A DNA stretch of 41,635 bases from Saccharothrix sp. (GCF_031180885.1 NZ_JAPSLK010000068.1:1-41635); one strand, 5' to 3'. Positions 8,263 to 16,847 are shown, numbered from the stretch's first letter. Translations and numbers: made by a program. The notes: generated by a model from the sequence alone, not told the origin.

Positions 8263-8859
8263 TCAGCGAGCCGGCAGGTGGTCGGTCCCGGCCCCGGTGC
8301 CGCTCAGCAGCCCCACGCGCTCTTCCACGAGCGGCGCCACCGCGGGCGGCGGGGGCGGGTTGCCGGCCGCCGGTGACGGCGCGGGCTCCTCACTGCCCGG
8401 TGCCACGAGCGCCAGGGCGCCCAGCATGAGACCCGACACGACCACGCCGGCGCCTTGCCGTGCCCGCCGGCTGCCGAACCGGCTGCCCGTGCCAAAAGGG
8501 CGGCTCGACCCCAACACGGGTCCGCTGCCGAACGCCACCCGGTCCGGCCGCTGCACGGCCACCAGCTGGCCGTCCTCGGTCACCGCGAGGCCGTCGGGCG
8601 CGCTGGGCAGCTCGACCTCCTGCGGGATCGCGCCCAACCGGGCCAGCAGGCTCGCGGGCGCGGACGGGGTCGGCGCGGCACGCACGGCGGACCGCGCTTG
8701 CTGCTGCGAGTAGGCCTCCGCGGCGCAGAACGGGCAGCGCGCCAGGTGCGCCGCCGCACGGCTGTGGGCCGAAGCCGACAGCTCGCCGTCGACGAAGGCG
8801 ACGACCGCGTCGGGCAGCAGGTGCTGCTCGGGCAGTCCCCAACCTCGCAGGTCGGTCAT
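8263..8859 (-). CDS. rseA: Zinc-finger anti-sigma factor (RseA-like)
   Basis: The 198-aa protein carries an N-terminal ZAS anti-sigma domain with the HLARCPFC (H-x3-C-x2-C) zinc motif around residues 39-46, preceded by an additional His. ZAS proteins hold ECF sigma factors inactive and often respond to oxidative or phosphorylation signals. The C-terminal half has a weak hydrophobic stretch (VVVSGLMLGALALVAP) that may touch the membrane, then a Pro-rich tail. The ATG overlaps the sigE stop by four bases and has an AGGAGG site, so sigma and anti-sigma are made in coupled amounts. Confidence 0.9.
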   Translation of the reverse strand: MTDLRGWGLPEQHLLPDAVVAFVDGELSASAHSRAAAHLARCPFCAAEAYSQQQARSAVRAAPTPSAPASLLARLGAIPQEVELPSAPDGLAVTEDGQLVAVQRPDRVAFGSGPVLGSSRPFGTGSRFGSRRARQGAGVVVSGLMLGALALVAPGSEEPAPSPAAGNPPPPPAVAPLVEERVGLLSGTGAGTDHLPAR

Positions 8860-9428
8860 GCAGAGTCCTCCTGAACAAGACCCCGACGGCGTTCGAGTGC
8901 GGCCCGCAGGGCCTGGCGGCCCCGGTGGATCCTGCTCCTCACGGTACCCAGTTTCACGCCGAGGGTGGCGCCGATCTCCTCGTAGGACAGCCCTTCGACG
9001 TCGCACAGCACCACGGCGGCCCGGAAGTCCGGCGGCAGCTCGTCGAGCGCGGCCTGGAGGTCGGGGTCGAGGTGGGTGTCGTGGTAGACCTGCTCGGGGC
9101 TCGGGTCGTCGCCCGCGAGCCGGTCGGTGTCCTCGGGCAGGCCCTCCATGCGGAACTTGGCGCGGCGGCGGGCCATGTCGAGGAACAGGTTCGTGGTGAT
9201 GCGGTGCAGCCAGCCTTCGAACGTGCCCGGCTGGTAGGACGCGAGCGAGCGGAAGACGCGGATGAACGTCTCCTGCGTCAGGTCCTCGGCGTCGTGCTGG
9301 TTGCCGGTCAGGCGGTAGGCCAGCCGGTAGACCCGGTCGGCGTGGTCGCGGACGACCTGGTCCCACGTCGGCACGATCCACTCCGTGTCGTCGATGGGCG
9401 CGGTGGCGGTGTACGGCTGCGTTGGCAT
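8856..9428 (-). CDS. sigE: ECF RNA polymerase sigma factor SigE
   Basis: The 190-aa ECF sigma factor has region 2 (DHADRVYRLAYRLTGNQHDAEDLTQETFIRVFRSL, in parts, with the -10-recognition helix). Region 4 follows (LPPDFRAAVVLCDVEGLSYEEIGATLGVKLGTVRSRIHRGR, in parts). The context with a ZAS anti-sigma factor, htrA and tatB identifies it with the mycobacterial envelope-stress SigE. The ATG at 9428 has GGAGGTG upstream. A longer in-frame N-terminus (up to 9554) is open, which is relevant because mycobacterial sigE is reported to use several starts. The 240-bp upstream region holds a candidate response-regulator-controlled promoter. Confidence 0.93.
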   Translation of the reverse strand: MPTQPYTATAPIDDTEWIVPTWDQVVRDHADRVYRLAYRLTGNQHDAEDLTQETFIRVFRSLASYQPGTFEGWLHRITTNLFLDMARRRAKFRMEGLPEDTDRLAGDDPSPEQVYHDTHLDPDLQAALDELPPDFRAAVVLCDVEGLSYEEIGATLGVKLGTVRSRIHRGRQALRAALERRRGLVQEDSA

Positions 9429-9553
9429 CGTGCGGTGAAGCACCTCCAGTGGGCCCGGCTGCCCTGCTGCACGGTTCAACGCTCCCTGCGGCCGGCGTGT
9501 TCCCGTGTGTCCTGCTCGTGGCGGGTGGGACGTGCGCCCCGTCCCGCGTGGCA

Positions 9554-9567
9554 CCCAGCATGCTGGG
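9554..9567. promoter_or_regulatory. Perfect 14-bp palindrome in the sigE leader
   Basis: CCCAGCATGCTGGG is a perfect palindrome lying just downstream of the proposed sigE -10 box, about where transcription would begin. It may be an operator or simply a short RNA stem. The sequence alone does not decide. Confidence 0.4.
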
Positions 9568-9571
9568 CTCC

Positions 9572-9612
9572 CTTATAACCATGGTGAGAGTCGGCTGAGA
9601 GCACGCTGAGAA
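9572..9612 (-). promoter_or_regulatory. Candidate sigE promoter with three 11-bp-spaced direct repeats
   Basis: Read on the sigE strand, TCTCAGCGTGC, TCTCAGCCGAC and TCTCACC follow one another with TCTCA cores exactly 11 bp apart (plus-strand tgaga at 9585, 9596 and 9607). A TATAAG -10 box follows (9572-9577). The last repeats occupy the -35 position. Direct repeats at one-helical-turn spacing are the mark of OmpR/PhoB-type response regulators. In M. tuberculosis sigE is known to be activated by such a regulator, MprA. Assigning MprA here is inference. Confidence 0.6.
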
Positions 9613-9655
9613 TTCCGGTTCACGGGAGATTCACCCGCTCAGCCGCGTCCGGCGT

Positions 9656-9661
9656 TAACCT
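9656..9661 (+). promoter_or_regulatory. Leaderless -10 box of the O-methyltransferase gene
   Basis: TAACCT fits TANNNT and lies seven bases upstream of the GTG at 9669, with no ribosome-binding site in between. This suggests a leaderless message. Confidence 0.45.
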
Positions 9662-9668
9662 CCGTCCT

Positions 9669-10292
9669 GTGGATGCGCCGCTGCGCGAGTACGTGGAGCG
9701 CTACCTGCCCGAGGACGCCGTGACCACGGCCGCCCGGGCGCGTGGCGAACAGCTGGGTTGCGTGCCCATCGGGGCCGGTGGCGGCGCGGCGCTGCGGTTC
9801 CTGGCCACCGCGTTGCGGGCGAAGGCCGTGGTGGAGGTCGGCACGGGTGCCGGCGTCGGCGCGTTGTACCTGCTCAGCGGCATGCCCGCGGCGGGTGTCC
9901 TGACCTCCATCGACATCGAGCCCGAGCACCAGCGGGCGGCGCGGAAGGCGTTCACCGAGGCCGGCGTGGGCGCGTCCCGGACCCGGCTGATCATGGGCCA
10001 GGCGCTGGACGTCCTGCCGCGGCTCACCGACGGGGCCTACGACCTGGTGTTCGTGGACGCGGCGAAGACCGAGTACCCGAAGTACCTGGAAGAGGGCGTG
10101 CGGCTGCTGCGGCCGGGCGGGGTCATCGCGTTCGACAACATCCTGTGGCACGGGCGGGTGGCCGACCCGTCCAACCGCGACCCCGACACGGTGGCCCTGC
10201 GGGAGGTCGCCCGCGCGGTCCGCGAGGACGACCGACTGGTGCCGGTCATCCTCCCCCTGGGTGACGGTCTGCTCGTCGCGGCCAAGGCTTAA
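9669..10292 (+). CDS. SAM-dependent O-methyltransferase (family 3, CCoAOMT-like)
   Basis: The 207-aa class I methyltransferase has the SAM-binding glycine motif VVEVGTGAGVGALYL around residues 54-68 and the acidic ribose-binding strand TSIDIEPEH. The catalytic and metal-binding segments LVFVDAAKTEYPKYL and GGVIAFDNILWHG are those of Mg2+-dependent catechol/caffeoyl-CoA-type O-methyltransferases. It lies divergent to sigE, the same position as the mycobacterial homologue. The natural substrate is unknown. Its TAA overlaps the TAA of the convergent GlxA-type regulator. Confidence 0.9.
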   Translation: MDAPLREYVERYLPEDAVTTAARARGEQLGCVPIGAGGGAALRFLATALRAKAVVEVGTGAGVGALYLLSGMPAAGVLTSIDIEPEHQRAARKAFTEAGVGASRTRLIMGQALDVLPRLTDGAYDLVFVDAAKTEYPKYLEEGVRLLRPGGVIAFDNILWHGRVADPSNRDPDTVALREVARAVREDDRLVPVILPLGDGLLVAAKA

Positions 10293-11248
10293 GCACCGAA
10301 CCTCGCTCGGTACTCGGACGGGCTCAACCCGGTCCGCCGCCGCACCTGCGCCCTCAGGTTCGACGGCGACCCCAGCCCCGACCGCCGCGCCACCACGTCC
10401 AGCCGGGTCTCGCCCCGCTCCAGCAGCGTGCACGCCAGGTCCACGCGGGCGGCGGTCAGCCAGGCGAGCGGGGTCGTGCCCACCTCCTGCTGGAACCTCC
10501 GGTGCAGCGTGGCGGGGCTCAACGCGGCCCGTGCGGCCAGACCGCCCACGGTCAGCGGCTCGTCCAGCCGCTCGCGCGCCCAGTCCAGCAACGGGGTCAG
10601 GGACGTGTCCGGCACCGCCGGCACCGGCTGCTTCACGAACTGCCGCTGCCCGCCGTCGCGGTGGGCGGCGAACACCAGCCGCCGGGACACCGTGTTGGCC
10701 ACCTCCGCGCCGTGGTCGAGCCGGATCAGGTGCACTCCCAGGTCCAGGGCCGCCGCGCTCCCGGCGGCGGTGAAAACAGGCCCGTCCGCCACGTACAGCA
10801 CCTCGGGCACCAGCGTGACCTGCGGGAACAACGACCGGAACAGCTCGGTCCACCGCCAGTGCGTGGTCGCCGAACGCCCGTCCAGCACCCCCGCGTACCC
10901 GAGCGTGAACGCCCCGGTGCAGAAGCTGACCAGCCGCGCACCCCTCAGCCACGCCGCGCGCACCGCCTCCAGCACCCGATCGGGCGGTCTCACCTCGGGG
11001 TCCGGCCGGTTGGGCACGATCACCGTGTCGGCCGTGTCCACGACCTCCAGCCCCGGCACGCCGGCCAGCGTGAAGAACCCGTTGTGCATGGTCACCGGCC
11101 CGGGCGCGGCCAGCGTGAACGAGTACCAGGGCCGGTCGCCCAGTTCCGGCCGGTCCAGCCCGAACAGCTCCGTCGCCACGCCCATCTCGAACGGGTTGGA
11201 GCCGGAGTCGACGATCATCACCACGCGGTGCGAGGAACCAGGCGACAT
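10289..11248 (-). CDS. GlxA-type transcriptional regulator (DJ-1/PfpI + AraC HTH)
   Basis: The 319-aa two-domain protein has an N-terminal class I glutamine-amidotransferase-like domain (about 8-190, with VSFCTGAFTLGYAGVLDGR, the nucleophile-elbow Cys, and ATTHW). A C-terminal AraC helix-turn-helix pair follows (about 215-319: LTVGGLAARAALSPATLHRR and LDVVARRSGLGSPSNLRAQV). Such proteins are usually transcriptional activators that sense nitrogen compounds or metabolites through the DJ-1 domain. It is divergent from the small cupin gene 44 bp away, which is the most likely target. Confidence 0.9.
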   Translation of the reverse strand: MSPGSSHRVVMIVDSGSNPFEMGVATELFGLDRPELGDRPWYSFTLAAPGPVTMHNGFFTLAGVPGLEVVDTADTVIVPNRPDPEVRPPDRVLEAVRAAWLRGARLVSFCTGAFTLGYAGVLDGRSATTHWRWTELFRSLFPQVTLVPEVLYVADGPVFTAAGSAAALDLGVHLIRLDHGAEVANTVSRRLVFAAHRDGGQRQFVKQPVPAVPDTSLTPLLDWARERLDEPLTVGGLAARAALSPATLHRRFQQEVGTTPLAWLTAARVDLACTLLERGETRLDVVARRSGLGSPSNLRAQVRRRTGLSPSEYRARFGA

Positions 11249-11292
11249 GTGCGATTCCTAGCACTCACGCCGCCGCACGCACCACAACCACC

Positions 11293-11673
11293 ATGAACCG
11301 CATGAACATCGACAAGGCCCTGGCGAGCTTCGAAGACCTGTGGAGCCCCCGAGTCCTGGCCACCGTCAACGACCACGACGTCCGCGTGGCGAAGGTGGGG
11401 GGCGAATACGTCTGGCACGCGCACGCCGACACGGACGAGTTCTTCCTCGTGCTGTCCGGTGAACTCGACATCGCCCTGCGCGACCGGACCGTTCACCTGA
11501 AGAAGGGCGACACGTTCGTCGTCCCCAGGGACGTCGAGCACAAGCCGTCCTCAGTCGAGGGCGCGCACATCCTGATGATCGAACCGTCCGGCACGGTCAG
11601 CGTCGGGGACCGCCACGAGGAGGTCCCCGACCACGTCGACGTGACCACCGGTCACCCGCTCAGGACGCAGTGA
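11293..11673 (+). CDS. Small cupin-domain protein
   Basis: This single-domain Cupin_2 protein has 126 aa. The two cupin motifs are clear: motif 1 is VWHAHADTDEFFLVLSGELD, with metal ligands His42, His44 and Glu49, and motif 2 is KGDTFVVPRDVEHKP, with His83. All four usual metal ligands are present, so a metal-binding isomerase, dioxygenase or sensor is possible, but no substrate can be named. It begins 44 bp from the divergent GlxA regulator and its 3' end overlaps the convergent glgC by 14 bp. An in-frame ATG at 11302 is an alternative start. Confidence 0.88.
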   Translation: MNRMNIDKALASFEDLWSPRVLATVNDHDVRVAKVGGEYVWHAHADTDEFFLVLSGELDIALRDRTVHLKKGDTFVVPRDVEHKPSSVEGAHILMIEPSGTVSVGDRHEEVPDHVDVTTGHPLRTQ

Positions 11674-12874
11674 CGCCCTTGCCCAGCACGGTGACCCCGC
11701 CGGCCGACACCGTGTAACGCTGCCGGTCCATCGCGTGGTCCACACCGATCAACGCGCCGTCCGGCACGACGACGTTCTTGTCCAGGATCGCCCGCCGCAC
11801 GACCGCGCCGCGCCCGATCCGCACGCCCGGCAGCAGCACGCTGCCCTGCACCACGGAACCGCTCTCCACCACCACGTCCGACGACACCACGGACCCGTGG
11901 ATGGTGCCGGAGATGATCGACCCCGGACCGACCATCGAGTCCTCCGCGCTGCCGCCCGCGATGAACTTCGCCGGCGGCAGCGGCGGGGTCGCGGTCCGGA
12001 TCGGCCAGGCCTGGTTGTAGAGGTTGAACACCGGCCGCACCGACACCAGGTCCATGTGCGCCTCGTAGTAGGCGTCGATGGTCCCCACGTCCCGCCAGTA
12101 GCCGCGGTCGCGCTCGGTCTCGCCGGGCACGAGGTTGTCGGAGAAGTCGTAGACGTGCGCCTGGCCCTGGTCGACCAGCATGGGGATGATGTCGCCGCCC
12201 ATGTCGTGGTCGGAGTCCGGGTTGGCCGCGTCCGCGCGCAACGCCTCCAGCAGGGCCTCCGTGGTGAACACGTAGTTGCCCATCGAGGCGAACGTGACCT
12301 CCGGGTCGCCGGGCACGTGCGGCGGCTCGGCGGGCTTCTCCAGGAACCGGGTGATCTGGCCGAACTCGTCGGAGTCGATGCACCCGAACGCCTTGGCCTC
12401 CGCGCGCGGCACCCGGATGCCCGCCACCGTGACGCCCGCGCCGGACTGGACGTGCTGGTCCACCATCTGGCCCGGGTCCATCCGGTACACGTGGTCCGCG
12501 CCGAAGATCACCACGTGGTCGGGCTTCTCGTCGTTGACGAGGTTGAGGCTCTGGAAGATCGCGTCGGCCGAGCCCGTGTACCACCGGGGGCCCAGCCGCT
12601 GCTGCGCGGGCACCGGCGTCACGTACTGGCCGAGCACATTGGACAGCCGCCACGTGGTGGAGATGTGGCGGTCCAGTGAATGGGATTTGTACTGGGTCAG
12701 CACGCACAGCCGGACGAAACCGGCGTTCACGAGGTTGGACAGCACGAAGTCGACGAGCCGGTAGTTACCGCCGAAGGGCACCGCGGGCTTTGCCCGGTCG
12801 GCGGTCAACGGCCACAACCGTTTGCCTTCGCCACCGGCGAGGACAATTCCTAGTACATGCGGTTGCCCTTTCAC
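11660..12874 (-). CDS. glgC: Glucose-1-phosphate adenylyltransferase
   Basis: GlgC, 404 aa, makes ADP-glucose from ATP and glucose-1-phosphate, the committed step of bacterial alpha-glucan synthesis. The nucleotidyltransferase signature GIVLAGGEGKRLWPLT is at the N-terminus, followed by RAKPAVPFGGNYRLVDFVLSN. The catalytic/substrate segments GSADAIFQSL and DHVYRMD come next, and a C-terminal left-handed beta-helix (GPGSIISGTIHGSVVSSDVV) provides the allosteric and oligomer part. Length and motifs are typical. It is divergent from glgA, sharing a 103-bp intergenic region. Confidence 0.95.
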   Translation of the reverse strand: MKGQPHVLGIVLAGGEGKRLWPLTADRAKPAVPFGGNYRLVDFVLSNLVNAGFVRLCVLTQYKSHSLDRHISTTWRLSNVLGQYVTPVPAQQRLGPRWYTGSADAIFQSLNLVNDEKPDHVVIFGADHVYRMDPGQMVDQHVQSGAGVTVAGIRVPRAEAKAFGCIDSDEFGQITRFLEKPAEPPHVPGDPEVTFASMGNYVFTTEALLEALRADAANPDSDHDMGGDIIPMLVDQGQAHVYDFSDNLVPGETERDRGYWRDVGTIDAYYEAHMDLVSVRPVFNLYNQAWPIRTATPPLPPAKFIAGGSAEDSMVGPGSIISGTIHGSVVSSDVVVESGSVVQGSVLLPGVRIGRGAVVRRAILDKNVVVPDGALIGVDHAMDRQRYTVSAGGVTVLGKGVTAS

Positions 12875-12964
12875 GACAACGACCCTAACCGTGCGGGCAG
12901 CGGGCCACCACGGCGAAGTAACGCAAACTTTGGCTGTTCACCCGGACGTCCGGCACCCCGGGGT

Positions 12965-12970
12965 TACCGT
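12965..12970 (+). promoter_or_regulatory. Leaderless -10 box of glgA
   Basis: TACCGT fits TANNNT and ends seven bases upstream of the GTG at 12978. No Shine-Dalgarno sequence is present there. This supports that GTG over the longer open frame beginning inside glgC. Confidence 0.45.
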
Positions 12971-12977
12971 GGGCGGC

Positions 12978-14144
12978 GTGCGAATTGGACTGCTGACACG
13001 GGAGTACCCGCCGGAGGTCTACGGCGGCGCCGGGGTGCACGTCGGTTTCCTCGTGCCGAGGCTGCGGGAGCTGGTGGACGTGGACGTGCACGCCTTCGGC
13101 GGGCCGCGGCCGGACGCCTTCGCCCACAACCCGGCGCCGTCGCTGGACGGCGCGAACGCGGCGCTGGGGGTGCTGTCGGCGGACCTGGAGATCGCCGCGG
13201 CGCTGAGCGGGGTGCAGGTGGCGCACTCACACACCTGGTACGCCAACATGGCCGGCCACCTGGCGAAGCTGCTGCACGGGATCCCGCACGTGATCACCGC
13301 GCACTCGCTGGAGCCGCGCCGGCCGTGGAAGGCCGAGCAGCTCGGGGGCGGGTACCGGATCTCGTCGTGGGTGGAGCGCACCGCGTACGAGGCGGCGGAC
13401 GCGATCATCGCGGTGAGCGACGGGATGCGCGCGGACGTCCTGGACTGCTACCCGGCGCTGGACCCGGCGCGGGTGCACGTCGTGCGCAACGGCATCGACA
13501 CCGCCGAGTACCACCCGGTCGACGAGACGGACGCGTTGGCGCGGCACGGGATCGACCCCACCAAGCCGATCGTCGCGTTCGTCGGGCGGATCACCCGGCA
13601 GAAGGGCGTCGGGCACCTGGTGGCGGCGGCGCACCGGATCTCGCGGGACGCCCAGGTCGTGCTGTGCGCGGGCGCTCCGGACACGCCGGAGATCGCCGAG
13701 GAGACCCGGCTCGCGGTGGCCGAGCTGGCGGCGGCGCGGCCGGGGGTGGTGTGGATCCAGCAGATGCTGCCGCAGGCGGACGTCCGGCAGATCCTGAGCC
13801 ACTCCGCGGTGTTCGTGTGCCCGTCGGTGTACGAGCCGCTGGGGATCGTGAACCTGGAGGCGATGGCGTGCGGCACCGCCGTGGTGGCGTCCGACGTGGG
13901 CGGCATCCCCGAGGTGGTGGACCACGGGCGGACCGGGCTGCTGGTGCACTACTCGGCCGACGACGAGGCGGCGTTCCGGACCGGGCTGGCGGACGCGGTG
14001 AACGCGTTGCTGGCGGACCCGGCGAAGGCGCGGGCGTTCGGCGCGGCCGGGCGGGAGCGGGCGGTGCGGGAGTTCTCCTGGTCAAGCGTGGCCGAGGAGA
14101 CCGTGGCGGTGTACGAGGCGACCCTCTCGAACAGCGTTGAATGA
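12978..14144 (+). CDS. glgA: Actinobacterial glycogen synthase (GT4; GlgA/GlgM type)
   Basis: The 388-aa GT4 glycosyltransferase begins RIGLLTREYPPEVYGGAGVH, the N-terminal donor/acceptor loop of the family. It continues with VAHSHTWYANMAGHL, VRNGIDTAEYHP and FVGRITRQKGVGHL, and ends with the C-terminal ExxxxxxE-type motif VCPSVYEPLGIVNLEAMACG. It transfers glucose from ADP-glucose. In mycobacteria the homologue (GlgM) was shown to make maltose-1-phosphate for the GlgE pathway, so it may do the same here. The divergent glgC supplies its donor sugar. Confidence 0.93.
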   Translation: MRIGLLTREYPPEVYGGAGVHVGFLVPRLRELVDVDVHAFGGPRPDAFAHNPAPSLDGANAALGVLSADLEIAAALSGVQVAHSHTWYANMAGHLAKLLHGIPHVITAHSLEPRRPWKAEQLGGGYRISSWVERTAYEAADAIIAVSDGMRADVLDCYPALDPARVHVVRNGIDTAEYHPVDETDALARHGIDPTKPIVAFVGRITRQKGVGHLVAAAHRISRDAQVVLCAGAPDTPEIAEETRLAVAELAAARPGVVWIQQMLPQADVRQILSHSAVFVCPSVYEPLGIVNLEAMACGTAVVASDVGGIPEVVDHGRTGLLVHYSADDEAAFRTGLADAVNALLADPAKARAFGAAGRERAVREFSWSSVAEETVAVYEATLSNSVE

Positions 14145-14159
14145 TCTTCCGGGTAGTTG

Positions 14160-14175
14160 CGTGATGTGGGTCACA
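14160..14175. promoter_or_regulatory. CRP/GlxR-like site upstream of the lipoprotein gene
   Basis: CGTGATGTGGGTCACA matches the TGTGA-N6-TCACA consensus of CRP-family regulators at 9 of 10 half-site positions. It sits 71 bp upstream of the lipoprotein start. Confidence 0.5.
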
Positions 14176-14245
14176 GCAACAAAACGCAACCTCTGAGCGT
14201 TCTCACGACCTTTAACCAGTAGGGGATCGACTACTGGGGGTCACA

Positions 14246-15607
14246 ATGCGGTGGGTCGTGGTCGCCTGCCTGCTTTTGGCGGGCTGCGGCGTGGCGGACG
14301 TGCGGACGGCGGCGTCGCCCGTGGCGCTCACCATCGGCGGTCGGCCGGTGGTGGACGCGCAGGGGTTGCAGATGGAGGCCGAGGCGGAGCTGAGCTACAC
14401 GCTCAGCTTCGGCTACGTGGCGCGCGCCGGCGACGCGGTGAGCTGCTGGTTCGCCCGCACCGGGGCGAAGGCCGAGGTCGACCGGCGGTTGTGGTGCGGC
14501 CCGGTCCAGGTGCCCGGCACGGCCGCGGCCACGGACTGGGTGCCGGTGCCGCTCAAGGAGGTCGAGCAGAGCGACGGCGGGGTGCGGCTGGCGGTCGAGC
14601 CGCCCCAGGTGCCGGGACCGGGCAGCCGCAGCACACCGCTGGGCAAGCTCGTCCGCACCGACGGGCGGGAGGCCGACGCGGACCAGGGCGTGGGGCTCGC
14701 CGGGCCGGACTTCCTGGCCGTGCAGCCCGACGACGGCCGGCCGCTGGACGCCGCCGCCGGCCTGCTCCGGGACGACCAGCTCTCGTTGCGGATCACCGGG
14801 TACGGCAGCCCGGACCGGTGGGCCACCGAGAAGGGCGAGCTGCGCGCCGAGCACGGGGTCCGGCTGCGGGCGCTGCGGCTGTCCGTGGAGCGGCTGCGGG
14901 AGACCGACTCGGCGTTCCGCCAGGTCCCGTGGAGCGGGTGGCTGCCGCAGCCGCCGGAGGCCGCGCTCCAGGTGCCGGGCAAGCGGCACCCGCTGCCCAT
15001 GGACCGGTTGCCGGAGACCGGGTCGGTGTTCGTCGTCTACACCGTGCCGGAGGCGGGCGGGCCGGAGGCGCTGGTGCTGAACACCGTGGGCTCGAAGTCG
15101 TTGGAGCAGCGGGTGGAGGTGCCGTCGGGGGCCGCGCTGGGCGAGGCCTTCCCGGCGCTGCGCCGCCCGCCCGGCCCGGCCGAGCCGGTGCCGGTGGCGC
15201 ACCGGCTGAAGGTCGGCGGCAAGGAGGGCGCGCTGGAGGTGCAGCGGGTGCGGCTGGGCCGGCAGCGGCCGGTGAACGTCGACGGGCAGCAGTACGGCCT
15301 GGCCACCGCGTCCGCGCCGGACAAGGCCCTGCTGGAGCTGCGCCTGCAGGGCAAGGACCTGCCGAAGACCGCGGGCGCACCGCTGACCAAGGACCTGGTC
15401 GCGGTGACCTTGCCGGACGGCACCCGTGCGCCGACCGTGGGGGCGCGCTACGGCGGCGACACCTTCCCGGTGGCGGTGGTGGTCGAGGTGCCGGCGGACG
15501 TCCGGTCGGTGTCCGTGGCGGTCACGGCCGGAACAGTCGACCTGCCCATCCTGGGCGCGACACCCGTTGAGCCCGGCGACCCCGTGGTGGTGCCCTTGGA
15601 CTTCTGA
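14246..15607 (+). CDS. Putative secreted lipoprotein, function unknown (453 aa)
   Basis: The N-terminus MRWVVVACLLLAGCG is a lipoprotein signal peptide whose lipobox LAGC places the lipidated Cys at residue 15, so the mature protein should be anchored outside the membrane. The remainder is soluble, rich in short beta-strand-like stretches (ELSYTLSFGYVA, PVAVVVEVPADVRSVSVAV) with no catalytic motif that I recognise. A GGGGGT ribosome site precedes the ATG. The small inverted repeat CCAGTA/TACTGG (14217-14238) lies just before it. The last 160 bp overlap the 3' end of the convergent MFS gene. Confidence 0.8.
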   Translation: MRWVVVACLLLAGCGVADVRTAASPVALTIGGRPVVDAQGLQMEAEAELSYTLSFGYVARAGDAVSCWFARTGAKAEVDRRLWCGPVQVPGTAAATDWVPVPLKEVEQSDGGVRLAVEPPQVPGPGSRSTPLGKLVRTDGREADADQGVGLAGPDFLAVQPDDGRPLDAAAGLLRDDQLSLRITGYGSPDRWATEKGELRAEHGVRLRALRLSVERLRETDSAFRQVPWSGWLPQPPEAALQVPGKRHPLPMDRLPETGSVFVVYTVPEAGGPEALVLNTVGSKSLEQRVEVPSGAALGEAFPALRRPPGPAEPVPVAHRLKVGGKEGALEVQRVRLGRQRPVNVDGQQYGLATASAPDKALLELRLQGKDLPKTAGAPLTKDLVAVTLPDGTRAPTVGARYGGDTFPVAVVVEVPADVRSVSVAVTAGTVDLPILGATPVEPGDPVVVPLDF

Positions 15608-16791
15608 CCCGCACCCCGATTGCCGGCAGCCGGGCGGCCGGCGGCCTGGTCGCCAACGGCCCGATCGCCGGCAGCCGGGAGGGCGGTGGATCTCCGGGCC
15701 GCGAGCGCCACCGCGACCGCAGCGAGGGCGAGCCAGCCGACGACGAGCAACACCAGGCCGGTCCACCCCCACTGCTGGTAGGCGGTGCTGCCCGCGGTGC
15801 CGCCGGCGCTGCTGCCCAGGTAGAACGCGAACAGGTAGGCGCCCGACGCCGGCCCCTTCGCGGTCGCCCGCGCGCCCACCCAGCCACTGGCCACGGCGTG
15901 CACCGCGAAGAACCCGCCGGTGAACACGGCCAGCCCCACGCCGACCGCGACCAGGTGGTCCGGCACGGTCGTGAGCGCGCCCAGCGCGGTGACCGCCAAC
16001 GCGGCCAGGGCGATCACCGCCCGGCCGTACCGGTCGGCCAACCGGCCCGCGACCGCCGAACACGCACCACCCGCCGCGTACGCCAGGAACACCAGGGAGG
16101 TCAGGCCCGGCGGCAACGCCAGCCGGAACGCGATCACGTTGAACAGCGAGACGAACGCCGCCACGCACAGCACCGCCACCGCGTAGAGGCACCACAACAC
16201 CGGATCGGTCAGCGCGGACCGCAGGCCGGCTTCGCGGCGGGACGTCGGCCTGCCCACAGGCAGGTACAAGGCGGTCACCAGCGCGCAGGCCAGGGCGAAA
16301 CCGGCCACCACCGCCAGCGCGCCGCGCCAGCCGAGCCAGTCCGTCCCGATCCCCGCGACCAGCCGCCCGATCATGCCGCCCGCGCTGTTCCCCGCGATCA
16401 ACGCGCCGATCGCCGCACCGATCGCGGCAGCCTCGTCGGCGAGGTACGCCATGGCCACCGCCGGGATGCCCGCCGTCGCCACGCCCTGCAGCACGCGCAA
16501 CGCCAGGAACACCGGGTAGCTGGGCGCCAGCGGCAGCAGCAGGCCGATCACCGCCGCGATCAGCACCGACCACACGATCACCCGCCGCCGCCCGACCCGC
16601 TCCGCCAACACCGCGCACGGGACGACCGCCAGCGCCAAGGCACCCGTCGCGGCGCTCACCGCCAGCGACGCGGCACCCGGCCCGAGCCCGAACTCGGCGG
16701 CGACCTGCGGCAAGACCGGTTGCGGCGCGTACAGCAGCGCGAAGGTCGCCAAGCCGGTCGAAACGGTGGCCGTGGTGAGGCGACTGGGCAT
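15448..16791 (-). CDS. MFS transporter, probable drug/solute exporter
   Basis: This 447-aa major facilitator has 12 predicted membrane helices. The loop 2-3 motif is LAERVGRRRVIVW and the mid-protein repeat is GRLADRYGRAVI. The antiporter-like segment AGNSAGGMIGRLVAG resembles motif C of the YnfM/arabinose-efflux-type family. After the last helix (GLVLLVVGWLALAAVAVALA) an unusual hydrophilic tail of about 85 residues, rich in Gly/Ala/Thr, runs antisense over the lipoprotein gene because no stop occurs earlier in this frame. The divergent LysR gene 56 bp away probably controls it. Substrate unknown. Confidence 0.88.
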   Translation of the reverse strand: MPSRLTTATVSTGLATFALLYAPQPVLPQVAAEFGLGPGAASLAVSAATGALALAVVPCAVLAERVGRRRVIVWSVLIAAVIGLLLPLAPSYPVFLALRVLQGVATAGIPAVAMAYLADEAAAIGAAIGALIAGNSAGGMIGRLVAGIGTDWLGWRGALAVVAGFALACALVTALYLPVGRPTSRREAGLRSALTDPVLWCLYAVAVLCVAAFVSLFNVIAFRLALPPGLTSLVFLAYAAGGACSAVAGRLADRYGRAVIALAALAVTALGALTTVPDHLVAVGVGLAVFTGGFFAVHAVASGWVGARATAKGPASGAYLFAFYLGSSAGGTAGSTAYQQWGWTGLVLLVVGWLALAAVAVALAARRSTALPAAGDRAVGDQAAGRPAAGNRGAGQKSKGTTTGSPGSTGVAPRMGRSTVPAVTATDTDRTSAGTSTTTATGKVSPP

Positions 16792-16847
16792 GTTTCCGAC
16801 GCTAAACTATGCGTCCAATACGATTTTCGGCGACAATTGATGCCGTG

